Assembly: GCF_001625695.1 (NCBI RefSeq)
Contig: NZ_AUXY01000080.1
Coordinates: 1-64,000, forward strand
DNA: 64,000 nucleotides
Source: Pseudoalteromonas luteoviolacea H33-S
GTDB lineage: Bacteria > Pseudomonadota > Gammaproteobacteria > Enterobacterales > Alteromonadaceae
Reading direction: 5' to 3'
A model generated the notes under the pieces. The model searched no databases and had not been told where the DNA came from. It saw nothing but the letters and a program-made list of their open reading frames with translations. The position numbers and the translations under genes are program-made. Shown in pieces: positions 1-8,325 of this stretch. Numbering within the stretch: the first letter of the stretch is position 1; every line of letters starts with the position of its first letter.

Positions 1-154
1 AAATATTTAGGAAACAAGGCCCAATTGGACTACCACTCACTTTCTCGAGAGGCAATGTAAGCGTCACTTCCTCTCCCAGTATCACTGGATTATTTTCACT
101 CCCACCTAAACCCGTTGGATTTTGCAGTACTATTTGGTCAAAGTGCCAGCCCAT
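1..154 (-). CDS. Hypothetical protein, N-terminal part only (cut by window edge)
   Basis: An open frame runs leftward from an ATG at 154 to the window edge without a stop, giving the first 51 residues (beginning MGWHFDQIVLQNPTG). The start is supported by a strong ribosome binding site, CAAAGGAGA, 5 bases upstream. The visible part has no signal peptide or recognisable motif, and I do not recognise the family. The rest of the gene lies to the left of the window. Confidence 0.6.
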   Translation of the reverse strand, partial: MGWHFDQIVLQNPTGLGGSENNPVILGEEVTLTLPLEKVSGSPIGPCFLNI

Positions 155-683
155 AAAGATTCTCCTTTGTCATTAATTTACATAAATATCGCGTCTTTCA
201 TTTTGGCTTGATAAAAGCAATTTGCTTATCTATAGACTACAGATAAAACTTTATTTATCTGATAAATAAACGACTTTTTTGAAGCTTTTTAATTTTATAA
301 ACAGCTTTAGTGCCAATCAATAAAAAACGAAAGATAAGTAATTTAATCAATGCTTTATCATTACTACTTGACATACTCAAGTCATTGAAACCTAGTTCTT
401 TTGCAACCAAATACTAAATTACAAGTCACAGTTAAGCCAGTCTATTTCAACTATTATGAATAATGACTAAAAGGCAGGATTATATTATTCATATCATTAT
501 TTCTACTCTCTATTAGTTGTGTAAATAGTACTTAGTTGTAATTCGTAGCATTTATGTTGCTGTTAAATACACATTGCCATACTATTTTAGGCCCTTACTA
601 ACAATAAATACTCGATCTTTTAGGTAAGCTAATTCAATGCAGACCTTTAAGGTCTATATAAGCAAATAAACGGTAGGACCATT
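155..683. other. AT-rich divergent intergenic region
   Basis: This 529-base stretch separates two divergently transcribed genes and should hold both promoters. Two structures are visible. One is an 8-bp perfect hairpin (CAGATAAA / TTTATCTG, 240-261). The other is a 15-base palindrome, AGACCTT-T-AAGGTCT (641-655), 28 bases before the M24 peptidase start. I see no convincing ORF, tRNA or consensus promoter. Confidence 0.5.
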
Positions 684-2036
684 ATGCACAAGTTTTTTGG
701 ACTATTTGGGGCCGTACTAGGCCTGAGCACATCATTGTCTGCACAAGAATTTACACAAGGGCGCGAAGTAACAGAGCTGCCCGATATCCTCAGTTTTAAA
801 GAGCGTGTAGAGCCGATAAATCAAATGGTCACAGATAGGCTCGACAATCTATTACCAAAGCTCATGGATGAAGCCGATTTAGACATGTGGCTCGTCATTA
901 ATCGTGAATATGGTGAAGATAAGTTGTTTTATACACTTGTGCCACAGCCCACTTTTGCAGCAAGACGCACAACCTTATTAGTGTTCTCTAAAAAGCCAGA
1001 TGGCAGCGTAGAGCGATTCAGTGTTAGCCGCTATCCAATTGGGGATCTATACCCTACTGTCTGGAAAGGCGGCAGCAAAGAAGAGCAATGGCAGCGTTTA
1101 GCTGAAGTGATTGCTGAGAAAGATCCAAAACGCATCGGTATAAACATCAGTGAAGATTGGGCATTAGCTGATGGCTTAAGTGTTGGCCTGCATAATCAAC
1201 TGAAAAAGTACTTACCTAGAAAATATGAAAAACGCTTGGTGAGTGCAGAAAACTTGGTAATTAGATGGCTAGAAACAAGAAGTGACAAAGAGCTTAACGT
1301 CTATCCTCAAGCTGTTACTATTGCAAGACGCGTGATAGCGGAAGCATTCTCGAATAAAGTGATCACCCCGGGCGTCACTACAACAACAGATGTTGAGTGG
1401 TATCTTCGTGAACGTTTTGAAGAGTTGCAGTTGCGACCTTGGTTCCAACCCTATGTAAATATTCAGCGCCGCGGTGATAACCCACCAAAAGATGAAGTGT
1501 TTATGGGCAAATACAATCGCGTTATTTTGCCTGGAGACATTATTCATACCGATGTTGGCATATGCTACTTAAATCAATGTACCGATACGCAAGAGATGGG
1601 CTACGTTTTAAAGCTCAATGAAACTGATGTGCCAAAAGGATTGAAAAATGCGATGTCGGTGGGCAATCGCTGGCAAGATATCCTCACAGACAACTTTAAA
1701 ACTGGGCTAACGGGCAACCAAATTTTGGCCGACACCATCAAAGATAGCCAAGCTGCTAATATTATCAGTAGTACCTACACGCACCCTCTGGGTTTTGTAG
1801 GCCATGCTCCAGGCCCAACAATTGGTATGTGGGATAACCAAGGTCCAACCCCAATTCAAGGTGACTGGAAGCTATACCCAAATACAGTTTACGCAATTGA
1901 AGGCAACATTAAGGTGCAATTGCCAGAATGGGATAATCAATGGATCCAAGTCAAACTAGAACAAGACGCAGTGTTTGATGGTAAACAAGTTTGGTATTTG
2001 GCAGGTAGACAAACCAAATGGCATTTAATTAGATAA
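684..2036 (+). CDS. Secreted M24-family metallopeptidase (Xaa-Pro aminopeptidase-like)
   Basis: This 450-residue protein begins with a signal peptide (about residues 1-20, ending SLSA-Q), so it should be periplasmic or exported. It has the pita-bread metallopeptidase fold of family M24, which removes N-terminal residues, usually before proline, using two metal ions. All five expected ligands are visible: Asp290 (HTDVG), Asp301 (CTDTQ), His374 (FVGHAPG), Glu406 (AIEGN) and Glu426 (KLEQD). An intact creatinase-like N-terminal domain precedes the catalytic part. It stands alone, with its own upstream region and a terminator after it. Substrate is not predictable; Xaa-Pro specificity is inferred from the family. 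Confidence 0.85.
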   Translation: MHKFFGLFGAVLGLSTSLSAQEFTQGREVTELPDILSFKERVEPINQMVTDRLDNLLPKLMDEADLDMWLVINREYGEDKLFYTLVPQPTFAARRTTLLVFSKKPDGSVERFSVSRYPIGDLYPTVWKGGSKEEQWQRLAEVIAEKDPKRIGINISEDWALADGLSVGLHNQLKKYLPRKYEKRLVSAENLVIRWLETRSDKELNVYPQAVTIARRVIAEAFSNKVITPGVTTTTDVEWYLRERFEELQLRPWFQPYVNIQRRGDNPPKDEVFMGKYNRVILPGDIIHTDVGICYLNQCTDTQEMGYVLKLNETDVPKGLKNAMSVGNRWQDILTDNFKTGLTGNQILADTIKDSQAANIISSTYTHPLGFVGHAPGPTIGMWDNQGPTPIQGDWKLYPNTVYAIEGNIKVQLPEWDNQWIQVKLEQDAVFDGKQVWYLAGRQTKWHLIR

Positions 2037-2061
2037 AGGCTTAACTCAGTCTTTTTACCGA

Positions 2062-2096
2062 AAAACATAGAGCCACTTTATGTGGCTTTATGTTTT
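2062..2096. terminator. Bidirectional rho-independent terminator
   Basis: A hairpin with arms AAAACATA-GAGCCAC and GTGGCTT-TATGTTTT around a TTTAT loop lies between the convergent M24 peptidase and DUF6058-like genes. The A-rich left flank and T-rich right flank let it work in both directions. Confidence 0.8.
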
Positions 2097-2107
2097 ATTC
2101 ATAAACC

Positions 2108-2767
2108 TCAACGAGATAAACTTTCTAACTGCGCTAATAATTGATGCTGTTGAGACAAGGCACGTTCGTGCGGCGCAAATTGACTTCCCACTTTTTTTAA
2201 ACAACGTACTGCTCGCGACAAATGCGCTTTCTCTGTGACAGATAAAGATGTTTTATCCAGTAAAGCACGGATGGTTGTCACCGCCAGCTCTTTACTTAAA
2301 ATATCAAACGGTAACCCCCTTTTCGTACACACACCATAGGTGCCTGCTAAAAAGTGCGGCCACTGCTGCGCAATAAATCCATCAAATGCAGTCATGATTT
2401 TATTGTCATCCAACCAAAACACATTTTCTGATAGTCTGTTTTTTGCTTCGTAGAATAACCGAGAAAACTCAGTTAATGCTTCTTGCTGTGTATCATAACT
2501 AACGCACTTTTTTAACCAGCCTGTGTATGCTTTGGGATAAAAATATACAAGCTGTTGGCTATCATGGCAGCCAAAATAAGAATGACACGTGAGTGACATA
2601 TCAAGTTTGTAAGACGCTTTTGGCATGATAGAGCGCATTTGTAATTGAGTGAACTCAGACTCTGACACATTACTGCGATTCAATAATTCTGAGCCGGTAT
2701 AAAAATACTCCGTTAAATACTTAATCAGCGACAAATTACAGGCATTGTTCTGCGTTTTAGACCTCAT
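2108..2767 (-). CDS. DUF6058-like protein
   Basis: This is a 219-residue cytosolic-looking protein without signal peptide or membrane segment. It resembles, from memory, the DUF6058 group seen beside small tailoring enzymes in marine gammaproteobacteria; that assignment is tentative. Its N-terminus (LIKYLTEYFYTGSELL) is helical and the C-terminus is a helical, charged repeat-like segment. It is the last gene of a three-gene leftward operon and overlaps the ABM monooxygenase gene before it by 11 bases, so translation is probably coupled. Its function is unknown; context points to a small-molecule role shared with the two preceding dimeric alpha/beta-barrel proteins. Confidence 0.6.
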   Translation of the reverse strand: MRSKTQNNACNLSLIKYLTEYFYTGSELLNRSNVSESEFTQLQMRSIMPKASYKLDMSLTCHSYFGCHDSQQLVYFYPKAYTGWLKKCVSYDTQQEALTEFSRLFYEAKNRLSENVFWLDDNKIMTAFDGFIAQQWPHFLAGTYGVCTKRGLPFDILSKELAVTTIRALLDKTSLSVTEKAHLSRAVRCLKKVGSQFAPHERALSQQHQLLAQLESLSR

Positions 2768-3083
2768 TTGAAGCCTTCATATTACTCATACCATAATCTC
2801 TGATGACATTCGCAACGCGTAATCTAAAATCCACAAACAGCTCAGCTTTGCCCAGAGCCTGAGCACGCTTGTGTTCAAATTGGTCTCGCCAGCCTAAAAC
2901 GGACTCTTTGTTATCCCAAAATGATAAAGATACGTAGCGGTCCGGGTCAGAGACATTGACAAAGCGCTCAATCGAAATAAAACCAGCTTGCTTAACGAGC
3001 AGGTTTTTAAGCTCAGTGGCGATATCGAAATAGGCCTCTTTACCCTCAGATTTTAGAGTGACTTCAAATATGACTGCCATCAT
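2757..3083 (-). CDS. Antibiotic biosynthesis monooxygenase (ABM) domain protein
   Basis: This is a protein of about 108 residues with the ferredoxin-like ABM fold: an initial beta strand (MAVIFEVTLKSEG), a helix, then the characteristic FVNVSDPDRYVSLSFWDNKESVLGWR segment. ABM proteins act as cofactorless monooxygenases or as heme- or quinone-handling dimers, so the exact reaction cannot be read off. I chose the ATG at 3083: GGAG lies 9 bases upstream and the preceding NIPSNAP gene ends 1 base before it. A longer frame from 3098 is possible. It is the middle gene of the operon divergent from the ArsR-type regulator. Confidence 0.75.
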   Translation of the reverse strand: MMAVIFEVTLKSEGKEAYFDIATELKNLLVKQAGFISIERFVNVSDPDRYVSLSFWDNKESVLGWRDQFEHKRAQALGKAELFVDFRLRVANVIRDYGMSNMKASNEV

Positions 3084-3084
3084 C

Positions 3085-3417
3085 TCACATGGCTCCAATT
3101 TGCTTTAAAGTGCTCTCAACGCCACTGAGAAAGTAGCGTCTTTCGTGCAAAATAAAACTTTCTCGTAGCGCAAATTCAAAGTTTGCTTGAGCTTGTTCAT
3201 CAGCGCTTAATCTGAGGCGGTAGGCTTCGTAATCTGCAAGGCTGGCAAATGCAATCAGCCCATAAGCTCGCTTATTGTCCCCTTCGTAAGGCATAAAGTA
3301 GCCAATCAACTCCCCCCCTAATCTCGGAATAATTTCACCCCAATTTTTCGAGTATTGATTAAACTGCGCTAATTTACTTGGATCGATTTCGTATTCTATA
3401 AAACAGGTCATATACAT
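3085..3417 (-). CDS. NIPSNAP-family protein
   Basis: This 110-residue protein has the dimeric alpha/beta-barrel signature of the NIPSNAP family: an N-terminal strand (CFIEYEIDPSKLAQFNQYSK), a central AYGLIAFASLADYEAYR and a C-terminal LHERRYFL. NIPSNAP proteins have no firmly established bacterial reaction. It is first in the leftward operon NIPSNAP-ABM-DUF6058, and its start faces the ArsR-type regulator across 84 bases that include a perfect palindrome. The pairing of two related small-barrel proteins suggests a heteromeric or sequential enzyme, which is inference. Confidence 0.75.
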   Translation of the reverse strand: MYMTCFIEYEIDPSKLAQFNQYSKNWGEIIPRLGGELIGYFMPYEGDNKRAYGLIAFASLADYEAYRLRLSADEQAQANFEFALRESFILHERRYFLSGVESTLKQIGAM

Positions 3418-3472
3418 TGGATTTGCTTCCTTTATTGTTTTGAGGCAGTCTAACGCTTTGAAAATGTTATGC

Positions 3473-3488
3473 TTCGATGCACATCGAA
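3473..3488. promoter_or_regulatory. Perfect 16-bp palindrome, probable ArsR-type operator
   Basis: TTCGATG-CA-CATCGAA is a perfect inverted repeat 13 bases before the ATG of the winged-helix regulator and 56 bases from the divergent NIPSNAP start. Its position between divergent promoters and its symmetry fit an operator bound by the adjacent regulator dimer. No binding data exist here. Confidence 0.6.
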
Positions 3489-3501
3489 CTATTAAGAAGT
3501 T

Positions 3502-4191
3502 ATGGAACCAAATATCTCTCTTGTCGCTGGGCTAATTGCAGATCCTGCTCGCTCAAAAATGTTAATGGCCCTAATGGGTGGAAAAGCTTTGACTGCAACC
3601 GAGCTATCAATTGAAGCAGAGATCACTGCGCAAACAGCCAGTAGTCACTTGGGTAAATTAGTCGATGGCGAGCTATTGCAAGTTCGAAAGCAAGGCCGTC
3701 ATAAGTATTTTCAATTAAAAGGGCAACACATTGCTGTGATGCTAGAGCAGCTATTGGTTATCACCTCCCTATCCAAACCACAGACAACAACAGGCCCAAG
3801 TGATCCTAGGTTGCAATTTGCAAGAGTCTGTTACGACCACTTAGCTGGTGAGTTGGGCGTTAAACTCTATGACGCATTGGTATCTGAGGGCATGCTTCAA
3901 GATATGGGGGAGCAGTCTGTACTCACTGAAAAAGGTAAAAAGCACTTTGCTAGCTTAGGCGTTGATGTAGCAGCCCTTGAAAAAGCGAATCGACCTATTT
4001 GTAAATCCTGCCTAGATTGGAGTGAAAGAAGAAACCACTTGGCTGGCAGTTTAGGAAAGTGGATATTGGATTTCATATTTGAAAAACAATGGGCAGAAAG
4101 AGACTTAGATAGTCGTGCTATTGCATTTTCTGCCAAAGGGCTGAAATCTTTCCACAACACATTTTTAATAAAGCCAGATGTCCGGAATTAA
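3502..4191 (+). CDS. ArsR-family winged-helix transcriptional regulator
   Basis: This is a 229-residue protein. Residues about 5-75 form an ArsR-type winged helix (LIADPARSKMLMALMGGKALTATEL, then a recognition helix with TAQTASSHLGKL and a wing around RKQGRHKYFQL). The long C-terminal region contains RPICKSCLDWSERRNHLAGSLG, a conserved element with two cysteines three apart. This is a known long-form ArsR subgroup, distinct from the short SmtB metal sensors. It is divergent from the NIPSNAP operon, with a palindromic operator immediately upstream. It probably represses itself and that operon; the inducer is unknown, and a cysteine-based redox or metal input is possible. Confidence 0.85.
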   Translation: MEPNISLVAGLIADPARSKMLMALMGGKALTATELSIEAEITAQTASSHLGKLVDGELLQVRKQGRHKYFQLKGQHIAVMLEQLLVITSLSKPQTTTGPSDPRLQFARVCYDHLAGELGVKLYDALVSEGMLQDMGEQSVLTEKGKKHFASLGVDVAALEKANRPICKSCLDWSERRNHLAGSLGKWILDFIFEKQWAERDLDSRAIAFSAKGLKSFHNTFLIKPDVRN

Positions 4192-4382
4192 TCTGTGTTT
4201 ACTTAGCAACGTGTAACTAGATACATATACAAACTGCCTACGCTTTGCCATGAGCCACATAAAAAGATACCTATTCGCCATAAAAAAGTGTAAATCAACT
4301 CATTTTTTATTCTTTTTGTGATGCAAACTTCACGTTACCCGCGTATATTCCTCGGTTCTATTTCATTTGTTGATAAAACATT

Positions 4383-5450
4383 ATGCGCAATTATTTATTC
4401 TTGGCTTTGTTCGCCCCTTTTATTGCTCACTCAACCACGATTGAGCTCTCCTATTTAGATGAGTTCATTGTACCTGAAGACTTAAAGGTCGATGGAGACA
4501 CTGTCGGTGGCTTATCAAGTATCGAATACGCCAATGGCAAATATTTGATGATAGCGGATGATGCTGACAAACCAAGGTACTTTAGTGCAAGTATTCAAGT
4601 CAAAGCAAATAAATTTAAAGATGTAACATTTGACAAGTCTGTCCAACTCATTGATAAAAATAACCCATCCGTTGTTGCAGATCCCGAAAGCCTGAGAGCA
4701 CTGCCAAATGATGGCGGTATCGCTTGGAGTAGTGAGGGCAGTATAAAATACAACAAAGCACCGGCTGTGTTTTTGCAAACAAGCACTGGTTTGACTCAGT
4801 TTGAACTACCAAACATGTTTGATATCAATAAGTCATCGGGTCCTAGGCATAATGCCGTATTCGAAGGGCTCACAATTGCACCTTCAGGAAAAGGGATGTG
4901 GGTATCAATGGAAGGCCCGCTTAAACAAGATGGTAAAAAAGCAACGGTCAAGCATGGCAGTATGCTCCGTATATCTTATTTTGATTTTGCTTCAAAGCAA
5001 ATGCAAAAGCAATTTGCTTACTTCCTAGAGCCTATGGTTAATCGACCTGAAGCAAAGCCTGATGCATTTCGCACAACTGGCCTTGTCGAAATTTTACAAA
5101 TCAATGAGCATCAATTCTTGACCATGGAGCGCTCTTACACCGCTGGTATTCCTGATGGCGGAAATAGCGTCAGTATTTTCCTCATTGATATCAAAGGTGC
5201 AACTGATACATCGCAACTAGCATCATTAAAAACAGGTCAATATCAAGCTGCGAAAAAAACCTTGGTATTGGATATGGAGTCAATCAAACACCAACTGGGT
5301 TCAAAACATATCGATAATTTAGAAGGCATGACATTTGGCCCTCAGCTTTCAAATGGAAATCCAAGCTTATTAATGGTGTCTGACAATAATTTCAATATTC
5401 ACGGTAAGCAGCTTAGTCAGATTTTATTGTTTGATGTGAATATCAAATAA
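4383..5450 (+). CDS. Secreted esterase-like activity of phytase-family protein
   Basis: This is a 355-residue protein with a short signal peptide (MRNYLFLALFAPFIAHS). It matches the 'esterase-like activity of phytase' beta-propeller family: GGLSSIEYANGKYLMIADD near the N-terminus, DPESLRALPNDGGIAWSSEGS, NAVFEGLTIAPSGKGMWVSMEGPL in the middle, and DNLEGMTFGPQLSNGNPSLLMVSDNNF at the C-terminus. The E-G-(L/M)-T repeats are typical. The family is predicted to hydrolyse phosphoesters outside the cytoplasm, but few members are characterised. It is a single-gene unit with about 190 bases upstream. Confident in family, not in substrate. Confidence 0.8.
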   Translation: MRNYLFLALFAPFIAHSTTIELSYLDEFIVPEDLKVDGDTVGGLSSIEYANGKYLMIADDADKPRYFSASIQVKANKFKDVTFDKSVQLIDKNNPSVVADPESLRALPNDGGIAWSSEGSIKYNKAPAVFLQTSTGLTQFELPNMFDINKSSGPRHNAVFEGLTIAPSGKGMWVSMEGPLKQDGKKATVKHGSMLRISYFDFASKQMQKQFAYFLEPMVNRPEAKPDAFRTTGLVEILQINEHQFLTMERSYTAGIPDGGNSVSIFLIDIKGATDTSQLASLKTGQYQAAKKTLVLDMESIKHQLGSKHIDNLEGMTFGPQLSNGNPSLLMVSDNNFNIHGKQLSQILLFDVNIK

Positions 5451-5463
5451 GTCGAATGAACAA

Positions 5464-5511
5464 ATGATTTGTCAGGCAAGAATGAGCAACATAACTTTTC
5501 TGGCAAATCAT
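5464..5511. repeat. 12-bp near-perfect inverted repeat between convergent genes
   Basis: ATGATTTGTCAG (5464-5475) and CTGGCAAATCAT (5500-5511) are inverted copies with one mismatch (a possible G-U pair in RNA), separated by 24 bases. They lie just after the phytase-family gene and before the convergent XRE gene ends. A long-loop transcription end signal is possible; there is no T-tract. Confidence 0.4.
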
Positions 5512-5556
5512 AAGCTCTCTGACAAAACGATTCTGTCTTTAGGCTATGCTATTGCC

Positions 5557-6039
5557 TTACTCTTTATCGCTGCTATTAAGTAACCTCTTTTGACTTAAAA
5601 AGTCATAGAGTATGTTCAACCCGAGCAACACAAAGCCAGCTATAAAGCACACTCCGCCAAAATCTAAATATCTAAAGTTGCCATGCATTTCATACTGTTG
5701 GTTAAAGTCAGCACCTTTGAGTGTCGGAATTAGAATATCAATAATCCACAGCCCAAAGAACAGACTTGCACCAGCAAATGCCAATAGCCATGCGTATTTG
5801 CATATAAATCTAAAAGTAATGTTTTCGACTCGATTTGAGGCCTGAAGTGCGACCGGTGAAACCCCAAAAACAGACGCCAGTGCTTTTGTGGTTTCTAACG
5901 ATGAAGCACCCGTTTTTTCCACTCGTTGAATAGTCCGTACACTTAACCCGCTCGCAGCAGCGAGTTCATCTTGGCTCCAACATTTGGCCATACGCAGCTT
6001 ATAGATTTTTTCTTTACTTAGCTTCACATCCTGACTCAT
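5557..6039 (-). CDS. XRE-family transcriptional regulator with C-terminal membrane segments
   Basis: This is a 160-residue protein. Residues about 8-65 are a Cro/CI-type helix-turn-helix (KIYKLRMAKCWSQDELAAASGLSVRTIQRVEKTG). Two hydrophobic segments follow (about WLLAFAGASLFFGLWIIDILI and VCFIAGFVLLGLNILYDFL), so the HTH is tethered to the inner membrane. I chose the ATG at 6039 rather than the frame start at 6141 because AAAGGATG sits just upstream and the extra residues do not look coding. Two direct copies of TTGTCCTGACA lie 58-101 bases upstream and may be its own sites. The regulated process is unknown. Confidence 0.75.
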   Translation of the reverse strand: MSQDVKLSKEKIYKLRMAKCWSQDELAAASGLSVRTIQRVEKTGASSLETTKALASVFGVSPVALQASNRVENITFRFICKYAWLLAFAGASLFFGLWIIDILIPTLKGADFNQQYEMHGNFRYLDFGGVCFIAGFVLLGLNILYDFLSQKRLLNSSDKE

Positions 6040-6096
6040 TTTTGACCATCCTTTAACATGATAATAAAAGGTTATGATACTAACTGTAAGTAAAAT

Positions 6097-6140
6097 TTGT
6101 CCTGACAGAGACCTGCCGTCATCGTGACATTGTCCTGACA
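6097..6140. repeat. Paired direct repeats TTGTCCTGACA upstream of XRE regulator
   Basis: Identical 11-mers occur at 6097-6107 and 6130-6140, 33 bases apart start to start, close to three helical turns. They sit 58-101 bases upstream of the XRE start, where activator or autoregulator sites often lie. A related TTTGTCAGG occurs at 5468-5476 beyond the gene's other end. Confidence 0.5.
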
Positions 6141-6294
6141 CAAAAGCGACAACCCTATGAAATAGAGTGTATTATATGAAAAAACCGATTAGTGGCTCTC
6201 GAGTCGCACGGCTAGAGATTTTCAATCATTTTTGGAACAGTAAAAGCTTAGCGCTTAGACTTACAAAGTACTTTTCGCTTCAGTGGACTCCCCG

Positions 6295-7110
6295 TCAATA
6301 AACTTCAAATTGACCGTTTGTTCGAATGTAAAAAATGGCATCTTCGTTACCATTGTTCGTTATAACATGCTGAAACTCAGTGGTAGACCCAAAGTAACTC
6401 CCTTTGCTAAGCGTGATCTTCGTTTGTTCGTTAGACTGATATACAACTCCACCAGCAATCAATACAGCCTTAAACTCATTGGCTTTACTCGATATCACGC
6501 CACTAAATTTTGCAGGTAGCTTAATCATCACCCCTCTCGTGGCTGAATAACTGCCCCACAGGAAAGCTTGCTCTACCCCAGTCGTTTTAATGTGCTTTAT
6601 CGTTTGTTTTTCCGACCAAACAATATTGTTTTTATGCAGGTTAAGTGGCAGTTCACCACTATTAAACGCTTGTTTAGAAGGTTTTACCAAGTAAGGACCT
6701 GAATCAATTTCAAGATAAATCATATTGGTGTGACCGTTTGCGGCGGTTATGTGCGACTCGCCGGCTGGCTGAGTCCAAAATGACCCTTTGGGCATCCACA
6801 TTTTTTCAGCACTCGGATCATCATTGTGCAATAGTCCATCAATGACCACGCCACGATACAGGATATTGTGAATATGCGGCGGGGACTCAAACCCTTTATT
6901 AAAACGCACCAACATACCTGTCGCAGTATCTTGTGTTCTATCCCCCCATAAATTCACTGCACCAGGACTCAACTTACCCCGAAGCGGATTAAGATCCCCC
7001 CATTCTAAGTTCTCTGTAGTAACAACCTCTGACACGCGCGCACTCGCTGAAAGCCCAAGAGGCAGCAATATAAATGAAAAACTGAATAAAACTGAAAAAA
7101 CTGATCGCAT
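6295..7110 (-). CDS. Secreted DUF4437-like cupin protein
   Basis: This is a protein of about 271 residues with a signal peptide ([24 protein letters not shown]). Two cupin-like halves follow. The first contains [21 protein letters not shown] and [19 protein letters not shown], with the histidines expected of a metal-binding cupin. The second (about residues 165-270) has a [12 protein letters not shown] segment. It resembles DUF4437 proteins, whose reaction is unknown. I chose the ATG at 7110 because it leads directly into a signal peptide; the frame extends to 7212 with unlikely residues. Its neighbours are unrelated in direction or function. Confidence 0.65.
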   Translation of the reverse strand: MRSVFSVLFSFSFILLPLGLSASARVSEVVTTENLEWGDLNPLRGKLSPGAVNLWGDRTQDTATGMLVRFNKGFESPPHIHNILYRGVVIDGLLHNDDPSAEKMWMPKGSFWTQPAGESHITAANGHTNMIYLEIDSGPYLVKPSKQAFNSGELPLNLHKNNIVWSEKQTIKHIKTTGVEQAFLWGSYSATRGVMIKLPAKFSGVISSKANEFKAVLIAGGVVYQSNEQTKITLSKGSYFGSTTEFQHVITNNGNEDAIFYIRTNGQFEVY

Positions 7111-7341
7111 AATACTATCTGATAATGACTTTAATGCCGCTATCTTATGGTAAACCTCAGCCTGAGATAAGCGCATAAACACTATAAACACTTTGATAAT
7201 AACCATACGCATAGCAAACCAGTGCTAAGCGCCATGCTTAGCGAGTACTTAACTCACTCTATTTTGTGTTTTTAATTTTGATAAAAGCCAAACTGAAGGA
7301 ATGAATAGGTTAAACTGCACAAAAGTTGATGAACAAGATGA

Positions 7342-7376
7342 CTGTCTAATGCCTGTATTAAACAGATATTAGACAG
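7342..7376. terminator. Long hairpin after the NTF2-like gene
   Basis: CTGTCTAAT (7342-7350) and ATTAGACAG (7368-7376) form a perfect 9-bp stem, extended by an inner CTGT/ACAG pair. It lies 15 bases past the stop of the leftward secreted NTF2-like gene. The downstream leftward strand is only moderately T-rich, so it may be a weak terminator or an mRNA 3' stabiliser. Confidence 0.45.
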
Positions 7377-7390
7377 CACTAATCAGCCGT

Positions 7391-7900
7391 TTATAGCTTG
7401 AAAGGAAGTGAAGAGTGGTGAAGGTTAATCTTTACATTACCCTCTTTATCTTTGATATAACCAAATGAATACTCTACTTTAATTTCTTCACCATTTTTCT
7501 TCGTAAAGTAGTAATTACCCATCGACATAGCTGAGTCACCATCTGTGATGATCCCTTCATTTTCCCAACGAACCTTAACATAAGGGGCCAATGCAAAGCC
7601 TTTATCTTCCGCCAAATCTTGACCTACAAAGTAAGACAATGCCTCTTTTTGAGTGCCTCTAAATTGATCAACTGACGCCAAAGTCGGCTTAAATAATACC
7701 TGACCGTCATTAAATGCATAAAACTGCTCTAAATGCTTAACTGCCGCTTTTTTAGGGTTTTTCGCTTGACCAATTTTTACGATCCCTTCACCCCAGCCTT
7801 TTTGCGCAGCCTCTACTTCAACCGTTGTAATTGGCGCGGCTTGCGCACCCACAGACACCAATGACGCAATTGCTAGAGATAATGCAGCTAACTTAATCAT
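7391..7900 (-). CDS. Secreted NTF2/SnoaL-like protein
   Basis: This is a 169-residue protein with a clear signal peptide (MIKLAALSLAIASLVSVGAQA-A). The mature part looks like the cone-shaped NTF2-like fold of the CaMKII-association/SnoaL type: a helix (AAQKGWGEGIVKIGQ), then strands ending in VEYSFGYIKDKEGNVKINLHHSSLP. The terminal H-H-S-S motif is common in this secreted group. No reaction is known; such domains bind small hydrophobic ligands or dimerise. It is a monocistronic unit with a 425-base upstream region. Confident that it is real and exported, moderately so on the fold. Confidence 0.7.
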   Translation of the reverse strand: MIKLAALSLAIASLVSVGAQAAPITTVEVEAAQKGWGEGIVKIGQAKNPKKAAVKHLEQFYAFNDGQVLFKPTLASVDQFRGTQKEALSYFVGQDLAEDKGFALAPYVKVRWENEGIITDGDSAMSMGNYYFTKKNGEEIKVEYSFGYIKDKEGNVKINLHHSSLPFKL

Positions 7901-8325
7901 GAAACTCTCCTTTTGAATGTTCTTTATTTTTTATCGCTAGTTAAACCTATTACCCTAATGCGAGTACCAATTCCTCGCTCAAAAGGACTACAGTAAAAGG
8001 CACACCCATTGTCGTTAAAAATAAGTTATATAACAATTAACTTTGTGTAACATTACAAAGTTTCACGATTAGTGGATTCGAATAAAGAAATGGAGAAAAA
8101 ACTCTACAAAATTATATAAAAAAGATTCATCTTGGTTGATCCGTTATGGCAGGCATCGGCAAGTAAGCTCATTAGAGATTAACACCTTAAGCTATAAAGC
8201 CATGAGGTAGACCACCTATAATAAAAACAATGGAGCAAGGCTTGTGCAACCAATAATACACTTACTTGCTTTGGCTCCATCTATTGGAAATCACATAGCC
8301 CAAATTCATTCAATGCGGTAGCTGG
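7901..8325. other. Intergenic region with an inverted repeat
   Basis: This 425-base stretch holds the promoter of the NTF2-like gene on the minus strand. It contains an 8-bp perfect inverted repeat, AACTTTGT-N8-ACAAAGTT, at 8039-8062, about 140 bases from that gene's start. A loose ATGGAGC/GCTCCAT pairing (8230-8280) lies after the desaturase gene stop. I see no ORF or RNA gene. Confidence 0.45.

Noticed and set aside
6040-6141. Upstream extension of the XRE gene.
   Set aside because: The longer frame runs through the TTGTCCTGACA repeats and lacks a ribosome binding site; the ATG at 6039 has a good one.
6176-6301. A 41-codon plus-strand ORF between the XRE and cupin genes.
   Set aside because: Weak ribosome binding site, no recognisable features, and it overlaps the convergent cupin gene's stop; a chance ORF is more likely.
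8230-8280. ATGGAGC / GCTCCAT pairing after the desaturase gene, considered as a terminator.
   Set aside because: The loop is 37 bases and no T-tract follows in the leftward direction; support is too weak.
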